DNA of 5,459 nt from Acidimicrobiia bacterium (lineage in GTDB: Bacteria; Actinomycetota; Acidimicrobiia; Spongiisociales; ZC4RG35). Below the pieces are notes generated by a model that worked only from the letters and a program-made list of their open reading frames with translations, had not been told where the DNA came from and made no database searches. Numbering within the stretch: position 1 is the stretch's first letter; each line of letters opens with the position of its first letter. Positions 1 to 4,746 of this stretch are shown here, piece by piece. The position numbers and the translations under genes were made by a program. Location of the stretch: assembly GCA_030623125.1 (NCBI GenBank), contig JAUXMQ010000099.1, positions 1 through 5,459 on the forward strand, in the 5' to 3' direction.

Positions 1-468
1 CGTGATCTGACCGTTGGGCACAAAATGGGCTCTTCCTTCATGGTCGCGCAACACGGTGATGCGCAACTGGATGTCTTCGACCGTGCCTGTCACGCCGGCG
101 ATGGTGATGGTGTCCCCCACGTGGAACTGGTCCTCCACGAGAATGAAGAACCCGGCAATGATGTCTTTCACCAGATCCTGCGCACCAAAACCCACTGCTG
201 CCGCGAGAACGGTGCCAACCGCCAGGAACGGCGCGATGCTGAAGTCCCAAACGGCGAAGATCACCAGAATCGCTGTCACAACGATGGCGATCTGGATGAT
301 GCGGCGCACAACCAGCCACAGTGTCTCGGCTCTGGCTTCGCTCTCTTCCCCCCGGCCAGACATCTTCCTCACCAGTCTGTAACCGGCGCGGCGCGCTATC
401 CGATATGCGATGAACGACGCAACAACAACAATGCCCGTGCGAATTGTGTTCTCTACCCAGGGCTCCAT
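1..468 (-). CDS. MscS-family mechanosensitive ion channel, N-terminal part (3' end beyond window)
   Basis: This encodes the first 156 residues of a small-conductance mechanosensitive channel, an inner-membrane pore that opens under membrane tension to release solutes on hypo-osmotic shock. Hydrophobic stretches lie at about residues 11-21, 51-74 and 79-112. The last is the family's pore-lining TM3, with the Ala/Gly-rich run VGTVLAAAVGFGAQDLVKD (84-102) followed by IIAGFFILVEDQFHVGDTI (103-121). The start of the beta domain follows, with V-x-G-T-V-E-D-I (126-133) and the VPNG turn (150-153). The N terminus is short, about two helices before TM3, as in compact MscS proteins. The ATG at 468 is the only sensible start, because an in-frame TAG (483-481) lies just four codons upstream. 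No Shine-Dalgarno sequence is visible, so translation probably depends on termination of the preceding GTPase gene. Family assignment is firm; the exact subtype and C-terminal length cannot be seen. Confidence 0.93.
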   Translation of the reverse strand, partial: MEPWVENTIRTGIVVVASFIAYRIARRAGYRLVRKMSGRGEESEARAETLWLVVRRIIQIAIVVTAILVIFAVWDFSIAPFLAVGTVLAAAVGFGAQDLVKDIIAGFFILVEDQFHVGDTITIAGVTGTVEDIQLRITVLRDHEGRAHFVPNGQIT

Positions 469-480
469 CGGATCGCCAGG

Positions 481-1701
481 CTAACGAGCTGCCGCTGCCC
501 GGGCTGCCGCCACCGACAAGGACAGGTCTGTCAGATTCGCGTTTGCCCGGGCCCGCGCCGTCAGGATGGCGCGAACCGGGTCGATCACCAGACCGTCGAG
601 CAGTGAGCCGACCGTGTCTCTCTGGTCCGCCCCGGCGGTCTCGATTTTCCTCCGCCGCCCTCGAGGCCGGAGTCGGCGCTTGGCAGAACTCGGAGTCTTC
701 ACCTTCTCAGCGGCCGTCTGAACATGAAGGGGCGCTGAAGCAGCGATCCGGCGAATCTTCGACCCGGATGAGTATCCCGATTCACCGGCGATCACCTCCA
801 GAAAGTGGGTCAGCTCGTCGATGGCCGATCGTGTTTGTCCGTCGACGACCATACGGGCCGTCGTCTCGAGGACCGTCCTAGCCCGCGCCTCGAAGTCGAG
901 CCCCGTTCCGCCGGTGACCGCAAGCAGTCCTATCGACCCACGTTCGAGGTCGACGAGGAGCTTGTCGAAGACCCGATCCTTCTTGATGGTCTCCTCGAGA
1001 ACCTCGACGAGGTCGTTGATTCCATGCGGTGGACCTGAACCGGGATGGGCCGCGGTCGCGACGATCCTGGGAGAATCAATCCCGTCTTCTCGAAGAGCCG
1101 TCTCCAGATCGACAACCACAGACTCGACCACGGCCGGCGCCAATCGATCGATCTGATTCAGCACGAAGACGAACTGCTTCGAGTAGGCGCTGAGAGGCTT
1201 CAGATAGCCGTCGTGCAGTGCTGCATCACGGTACTTTTCCGGGTCCACCACCCATACGACGACATCGAGGCGCGGCAGAAGCTGTTCGACCCGGAGACGA
1301 TGCTCGATCTCGACGCTATCGGTATCCGGCATGTCTATGAGACAGAGCCATGGTGGAATGCGAACTGCCGTCTGGCGACTGACCCCGAGAGCACCGAGGT
1401 ATCCGCCGATCTCGCCGGCTCGAGACTCATGAGCGATGGCAAGTGGCTCTTCCGTTGTCGGGCGGACTCCTCCAATCATCGCCACGTCGTCGTCACAGAT
1501 GGCGTTGGCGAGACTGGACTTGCCTGAGCCGGTTCCTCCGACGAGGGCGACAACACTCATGTCCTCCGGGTAGGAGATGCGGACCCTTGCGTCACTTGCC
1601 AAGCGAGCCATCGGCTCGAGAGCGTCTTCCTCGATTACGCCGGCACAGGTGGCAAGGGCGAGGTCGGCCTTTTCGAGAAGACCGACAATCGTGTCATGCA
1701 T
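481..1701 (-). CDS. P-loop GTPase 2 of a dynamin-like/YfjP-like pair
   Basis: The 406-residue protein has an N-terminal G domain. G1/Walker A is GGTGSGKS (55-62), the G2 threonines are in RPTTEEP (80-86), and G3 is DMPD (123-126), a DxPD variant of DxxG. G4 is NQID (182-185), and a G5-like ATAA lies at 215-218. The C-terminal half is helical in character, with a strongly basic segment KRRLRPRGRRRK (341-352) and an Ala/Arg-rich tail. I see no transmembrane helix, so the protein is probably cytosolic or peripheral to the membrane. The ATG at 1701 is chosen because it overlaps the upstream gene's stop as ATGCATGA, a coupling arrangement. The frame stays open to 1821, but that extension would lie wholly inside the upstream G-protein gene. 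It follows GTPase 1 and precedes the MscS channel in the same direction. Function is unproven; by family it hydrolyses GTP and may act at membranes. Confidence 0.87.
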   Translation of the reverse strand: MHDTIVGLLEKADLALATCAGVIEEDALEPMARLASDARVRISYPEDMSVVALVGGTGSGKSSLANAICDDDVAMIGGVRPTTEEPLAIAHESRAGEIGGYLGALGVSRQTAVRIPPWLCLIDMPDTDSVEIEHRLRVEQLLPRLDVVVWVVDPEKYRDAALHDGYLKPLSAYSKQFVFVLNQIDRLAPAVVESVVVDLETALREDGIDSPRIVATAAHPGSGPPHGINDLVEVLEETIKKDRVFDKLLVDLERGSIGLLAVTGGTGLDFEARARTVLETTARMVVDGQTRSAIDELTHFLEVIAGESGYSSGSKIRRIAASAPLHVQTAAEKVKTPSSAKRRLRPRGRRRKIETAGADQRDTVGSLLDGLVIDPVRAILTARARANANLTDLSLSVAAARAAAAR

Positions 1702-3178
1702 CGGCGAAATGGGACCGCGCCACGACCCTCGTGAGACGAGCAGCCAGCTCATCCGCTTCCCCCTCGTAAGAGACGGGAGCCAGCGATTCACAGAGATGGT
1801 CGGCCGTCTGGGTATAGACAACCTGCAAGCGATCTAAGAGCGCTAGACGCAGTCTCTCGATGAGGACGTCGCCATCGGCCCCGAACAGAGACTCGAGCGC
1901 CTGCCGATCCCCCGAATCGAGTGCAGTCGAGAGGAGAACCGCCGATGCCAGATTGCGGTCGCGCTTGTTCACCTCGTCTACCTCGCCACGCACCATGTCG
2001 AGCCAGCCATCGATCGCCTGACTTGTGATCACATGGGTGCCACGCACGACATCTTCGACAGTGCCACCGATGATGCCGAGCTCTCCATCTCTCAGAATCA
2101 TGCCCCGCAGATCCGACTCGACCAGGGTGATCAACCGGCAGCGAAGAGTCGCCTCAAGTTCGACCAGGTCCCCGCTTGGCAGACGATTGAGGCGCCGCCA
2201 CCGGCGAGAACGCAGTCGACCCCCGGGAGGCGCAGCCGAGATCTCGAGCCCGGTGACCAGGCCCGACATGTCCAGGTCGTGAGCTTTGTCATGGAAGGAA
2301 AACCGGATACCGGCATCGACGACTCCGGCCCATTCACGGTCGCTCTCGACCTGTGCGGCCAGTTCTGAGATCTGGGTGATCGTCGAGTCGAGCACCCGTT
2401 GAAATATCTCACGCTGATACCGATCCCTGTCTCTTGTCAGTCCGACGAGACGTCGTCCCAGCTCCCTGACGGCAAGGGCGGGAACGGAGTGCTTACCCAC
2501 CTCGACGTGGTGTTCGGGCACAACAATGATGTCCCCTTCCACTCCCTCTTCGGAGAGCCGCGATCCGAAGTCGGTGATGGCGCCCGAGGAGCCACTGGTG
2601 ACGCGATTGAGGACAAAGATGAGGGGAGTGCCGCGCGACATCGCTCGTCTCAAGACTTCCCACGGCACCAGGTCTGCGTAACGAAGAGCCGAAGTGACCA
2701 TGACAACGATGTCGGCGCAATCGATGAGGCTTTCCGCCGTCACCCTGTGCTCGACAGCGGTGGAGTCGATGTCTGGAGTGTCGACAACGCCAATATGGTT
2801 CAGGATCGGCGCGCTCCCGGTTATCACCTCGCATTCGACTCCCCCGACATTCTCGAAGTGATGGCGTGCTCTGCCGGAAGCGAGGATCACGGGGTTCTTG
2901 GTCGTCGGTCGGATGGGGCCGGTCTCCGACACCTCCAGGCCAGAAAGACTGTTGACCAGCGTCGATTTGCCAGAGCCGGTGGGTCCGGCAAAAACAACGC
3001 ACAGCGGGGCGTCAGGGTTGGTGAGACGCGGAATCAGGTAGGCCCTGATGATGCGAACCAGCCGATCCCGCGTCTGGGAGGTTCGACTTGAGGTGAAACT
3101 GGCTGATCTCAGATCCTGCGTCTCCAGCTCGGAGGCCAGACGCTCGAGATCGTCTACCAGACCGTTTGAGTTTCTCAT
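1694..3178 (-). CDS. P-loop GTPase 1 of a dynamin-like/YfjP-like pair
   Basis: The 494-residue protein is paralogous in layout to the next gene. Numbered from the ATG at 3178, G1 is GPTGSGKS (65-72), the G2 threonines are in RPTT (90-93), and G3 is DTPDIDS (133-139). The expected G4 position reads FVLNRVTS with NRVT at 191-194, so the specificity aspartate of NKxD is missing. VVPEHH (219-224) follows where G5 is expected. A basic stretch RLRSRRWRRLNRL sits at 322-334, then a long, mostly helical C-terminal region without a membrane helix. The start is uncertain: in-frame TTG (3193), GTG (3187) and ATG (3178) all follow an in-frame TAA (3226-3224), and none has a clear Shine-Dalgarno sequence. 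I prefer the ATG. The gene begins 45 bases after hpaD and its stop overlaps GTPase 2 by 8 bases. Actinobacterial homologues are often labelled dynamin-family, GTPase or, wrongly, ABC transporter. The biological role is unknown. Confidence 0.87.
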   Translation of the reverse strand: MRNSNGLVDDLERLASELETQDLRSASFTSSRTSQTRDRLVRIIRAYLIPRLTNPDAPLCVVFAGPTGSGKSTLVNSLSGLEVSETGPIRPTTKNPVILASGRARHHFENVGGVECEVITGSAPILNHIGVVDTPDIDSTAVEHRVTAESLIDCADIVVMVTSALRYADLVPWEVLRRAMSRGTPLIFVLNRVTSGSSGAITDFGSRLSEEGVEGDIIVVPEHHVEVGKHSVPALAVRELGRRLVGLTRDRDRYQREIFQRVLDSTITQISELAAQVESDREWAGVVDAGIRFSFHDKAHDLDMSGLVTGLEISAAPPGGRLRSRRWRRLNRLPSGDLVELEATLRCRLITLVESDLRGMILRDGELGIIGGTVEDVVRGTHVITSQAIDGWLDMVRGEVDEVNKRDRNLASAVLLSTALDSGDRQALESLFGADGDVLIERLRLALLDRLQVVYTQTADHLCESLAPVSYEGEADELAARLTRVVARSHFADA

Positions 3179-3198
3179 CGCGACCACGGTCAAAGTCT

Positions 3199-3220
3199 GG
3201 CACGACCATGGCCTCGTACC
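3199..3220 (-). other. Possible mRNA hairpin between hpaD and GTPase 1
   Basis: On the transcribed strand GGTACGA and TCGTGCC can pair over 7 positions, one of them a G-T wobble, around the 8-base loop GGCCATGG. No T-tract follows, so it is not a standard rho-independent terminator. It lies in the only gap between the catabolic gene and the GTPase chain and could affect RNA stability or processing. The stem is short and may be chance. Confidence 0.25.
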
Positions 3221-3223
3221 CGG

Positions 3224-4099
3224 TTAGGCGGTCCAGCCTCTTTCCGGCTGCTCAAACCACACATGGACCTGACCCGTTCCGGTGGCGTTCTCGTAGTCGG
3301 AGAACAACTCTCCGGTGGCCGTGCAATCAGCGCCACCAATGGCTCCGAGCATCATGAGGAAGTGTCCGAAACCCCCCTCAGGGTTGTACTGCATGTAATC
3401 GTCCATCGAGTGGACAATCCGACGGTGATCGCCCGCTCTCATCCACTGGAGACGGAGCTCATCGGCTGCACGCGCCTCGGGAGTGATGATGTGGACCGGA
3501 TCCGAAGCTTCGTGCTTGGGGATCTGGCTGAGACGCCAGAAGGTGTGACTCATCCCTCCGGAGGCGAGCACCACGATGCGCCGGTCGAGACGACTGGCTG
3601 CCTCGCCTATCGCCGCCCCCATGGTCAGAAAGTCTTCGGGCTCTCCGGTTTGGACGACCGACACCGAGACGACCCGCTCGCTCTTATGGAGGTAGTGAAC
3701 CAGATTGATCGTGGCGTAATAGACCGGGAGGTAATCGTCCTCGGAGGCGTGAGTCGGAGTACCCAACTCATCTCCGAGGCTGGCTGCGAGCTTTGCGAAC
3801 TCGGGGTCTCCCGGATAGTCGTAGGGGATACCGGCCATCCCCCTTGGTAGCTCGGAAGAAGTCATGTGCCCCCGCCGGTGCTCGTGCGCCGAGATGACAT
3901 GTTCGACTGTCGTGAACCAGTGTGAGTCAACTATCACGATGGTGTCCACATCGAGCCGGTCGAGCACTTCGTCGCGGATCCGGATCATGCCGGGCACGAG
4001 GCTGATCTCTTTGCCATCGTTCAATTCCCGCCGGGCCGGCTCCTCGAACATGATCGTTGGGGCGTGGCTAATCAGGCCCGCACCGACTATTTCACCCAT
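3224..4099 (-). CDS. hpaD: Class III extradiol ring-cleavage dioxygenase, 3,4-dihydroxyphenylacetate 2,3-dioxygenase (HpaD) type
   Basis: This 291-residue LigB-superfamily enzyme is probably a cytosolic Fe(II) dioxygenase that opens homoprotocatechuate to 5-carboxymethyl-2-hydroxymuconic semialdehyde. Length and layout match the E. coli-type HpaD (about 283 residues), including SHAPT near the N terminus, VDTIVIVDSHWFT (51-63), the TSSELPRGM region (80-88), ASGGMSH (179-185) and the terminal GTGQVHVWF (274-282). Likely metal ligands are His12 and His60, with Glu241 in NPEGGFGH as the best candidate for the third. His185 is the probable acid/base histidine. These roles are by family analogy. 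The ATG at 4099 has a good AGGAG 8 bases upstream. The gene is 42 bases downstream of a MarR regulator and near a divergent HpaE-like dehydrogenase, which supports the homoprotocatechuate reading. A related catechol-type substrate (for example a substituted catechol or aminophenol) cannot be excluded from sequence alone. Confidence 0.85.
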   Translation of the reverse strand: MGEIVGAGLISHAPTIMFEEPARRELNDGKEISLVPGMIRIRDEVLDRLDVDTIVIVDSHWFTTVEHVISAHEHRRGHMTSSELPRGMAGIPYDYPGDPEFAKLAASLGDELGTPTHASEDDYLPVYYATINLVHYLHKSERVVSVSVVQTGEPEDFLTMGAAIGEAASRLDRRIVVLASGGMSHTFWRLSQIPKHEASDPVHIITPEARAADELRLQWMRAGDHRRIVHSMDDYMQYNPEGGFGHFLMMLGAIGGADCTATGELFSDYENATGTGQVHVWFEQPERGWTA

Positions 4100-4107
4100 T
4101 GCTGCTG

Positions 4108-4112
4108 CTCCT
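4108..4112 (-). promoter_or_regulatory. Shine-Dalgarno site of hpaD
   Basis: AGGAG on the minus strand lies 8 bases before the ATG at 4099 and decides this start. It is the clearest ribosome binding site on the minus strand, in contrast to the three genes downstream, which show none. Confidence 0.75.
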
Positions 4113-4115
4113 GTA

Positions 4116-4137
4116 GATCGTTAGGCACCAAACGACC
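4116..4137. promoter_or_regulatory. Inverted repeat in the regulator-hpaD gap (candidate operator or RNA hairpin)
   Basis: The arms TCGTT (4118-4122) and AACGA (4131-4135) are perfect inverted repeats 8 bases apart. On the minus strand the pairing extends outwards to 7 positions with one G-T wobble. The size suits a MarR-type dimer site, and the position, just upstream of the hpaD ribosome binding site, suits control of hpaD. It could equally be a weak RNA hairpin or chance. Confidence 0.35.
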
Positions 4138-4141
4138 GATG

Positions 4142-4687
4142 CTACCGGGTGTTCTCCAGGCCTGCCACGAGCGGGATACCGTCGGCGGTGGCCGTCACCA
4201 AGCGGAGAAGACGAGCCAACTCATGCTTCTCCTCGATGTCCAGATTCTCGGTTAGCCGTGCCTCGAACTCGTTGAATAGGGGAAACACCGATTCGATGAC
4301 CTCGAGACCGGGCGGCTCGAGACGGACAATCACACGACGACCGTCCTCTGGGTGCTTGGCCCGGCCAACCAGACCCGATTTCTCCAGTGTTTGAATCATC
4401 CCCGAGAGGGTCCCCTTGGCGAGCCCGCAGTCCGTTGCCAACTCGCCTGTCTCACGATCACCCCACACCCAGAGAACAAAGAGAATCGTGAACCCTCCCC
4501 AGCTCAGATTTGATGGGTCGAGAACCTCGCGCTCCATCCGATTGCGGACGGCATTGGCTGCTCGATAGATGTTGGAGACCGCCAGCAGGGCGTCGAAGTC
4601 GAGGGGACGATCACCGAGACGGGCCCGGATGTCCCTTTCGGCATCGAGCACCACCTCGGGGTCGTAATGGCTGAGTGGCCGTGGCAT
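4142..4687 (-). CDS. MarR-family transcriptional regulator, probable HpaR-like controller of the aromatic locus
   Basis: The 181-residue DNA-binding protein has a winged helix-turn-helix at about residues 62-125. This includes GELATDCGLAKGTLSGMIQTL (81-101) as helix-turn-helix with recognition helix, EKSGLVGR after it, and the wing with the family's D-x-R signature in PEDGRRVIVRL (113-123). Helices on both sides (about 32-57 and 130-165) would form the dimer interface. MarR proteins usually repress nearby catabolic genes and release DNA when an aromatic ligand binds, so homoprotocatechuate or its precursor is a plausible inducer here. The protein is longer than the common MarR length of about 145, mostly through an N-terminal extension of about 30 residues. 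The ATG at 4687 is preferred over the in-frame TTG at 4696 because GGAG lies between them. The gene is 42 bases upstream of hpaD and divergent from the aldehyde dehydrogenase. Family assignment is firm; the HpaR role is inference from context. Confidence 0.88.
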   Translation of the reverse strand: MPRPLSHYDPEVVLDAERDIRARLGDRPLDFDALLAVSNIYRAANAVRNRMEREVLDPSNLSWGGFTILFVLWVWGDRETGELATDCGLAKGTLSGMIQTLEKSGLVGRAKHPEDGRRVIVRLEPPGLEVIESVFPLFNEFEARLTENLDIEEKHELARLLRLVTATADGIPLVAGLENTR

Positions 4688-4690
4688 CTT

Positions 4691-4694
4691 CTCC
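4691..4694 (-). promoter_or_regulatory. Shine-Dalgarno site of the MarR regulator
   Basis: GGAG followed by AAG precedes the ATG at 4687. The spacing is short (3 bases) but the GGAGAAG run is purine-rich. It supports the ATG rather than the upstream TTG at 4696, which would place this motif inside the coding sequence. Confidence 0.5.
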
Positions 4695-4724
4695 AATCAT
4701 GGGCGGTGGCAGTTTATCCTTCGC

Positions 4725-4742
4725 CTCCCGACGACCTCGGAG
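4725..4742. promoter_or_regulatory. Imperfect inverted repeat before the aldehyde dehydrogenase (candidate operator)
   Basis: CTCCCGACGACCTCGGAG contains CCGA and TCGG arms around a 5-base centre, or CTCC and GGAG as outer arms. It would lie at or just after the predicted rightward transcription start and overlaps the ribosome binding site. A repressor bound here could block the dehydrogenase gene. The arms do not match those of the 4116-4137 repeat, which weakens the case for one regulator binding both. Confidence 0.25.
4739..4742 (+). promoter_or_regulatory. Shine-Dalgarno site of the aldehyde dehydrogenase
   Basis: GGAG lies 4 bases before the ATG at 4747. No other in-frame start codon is found in the divergent gap, so this motif and ATG fix the start. 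Confidence 0.6.
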
Positions 4743-4746
4743 CCAA

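Larger units (their letters stand above)
4688..4746. promoter_or_regulatory. Divergent promoter region between the MarR regulator and the aldehyde dehydrogenase
   Basis: These 59 bases must carry the leftward and rightward start signals. A plus-strand TATCCT (4715-4720) and a minus-strand TAAACT (4716-4711) both fit the loose TANNNT form of a -10 element and overlap by two bases, which would make the two polymerases mutually exclusive. No good -35 box is seen for either. Both predicted transcription starts would leave leaders of about 15-20 bases. The compact layout suits joint repression by the MarR protein. Confidence 0.45.

Noticed and set aside
25..606. Plus-strand open frame of 193 codons opposite mscS and the end of GTPase 2
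   Set aside because: It is antisense to a clear MscS protein, spans a gene boundary, and its translation has no recognisable domain; typical antisense open frame in G+C-rich DNA.
1702..1821. Upstream in-frame extension of GTPase 2
   Set aside because: It would overlap the C-terminal coding part of GTPase 1 by over 100 bases, its residues do not look like a GTPase N terminus, and ATGCATGA offers a natural coupled start.
2399..3091. Plus-strand open frame of 230 codons opposite GTPase 1
   Set aside because: It lies wholly inside the G-domain coding sequence on the other strand and shows no recognisable fold or ribosome binding site.
481..3178. ABC transporter ATPases
   Set aside because: The P-loops are followed by RPTT, DxPD and N[QR]xx G-protein motifs; no ABC signature LSGGQ or Walker B typical of ABC proteins is seen.
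3012..3209. 65-codon minus-strand frame starting at the ATG at 3209, between hpaD and GTPase 1
   Set aside because: An AGG sits only 2 bases before its ATG, too close to be convincing, and most of it overlaps GTPase 1 in another frame without any recognisable feature.
3179..3223. Rho-independent terminator after hpaD
   Set aside because: The only stem there is short, contains a wobble, and is followed by AGACTTTG rather than a T-tract.
3263..3850. Plus-strand open frame of 195 codons opposite hpaD
   Set aside because: hpaD on the minus strand has conserved family motifs along its whole length; the antisense frame has none.
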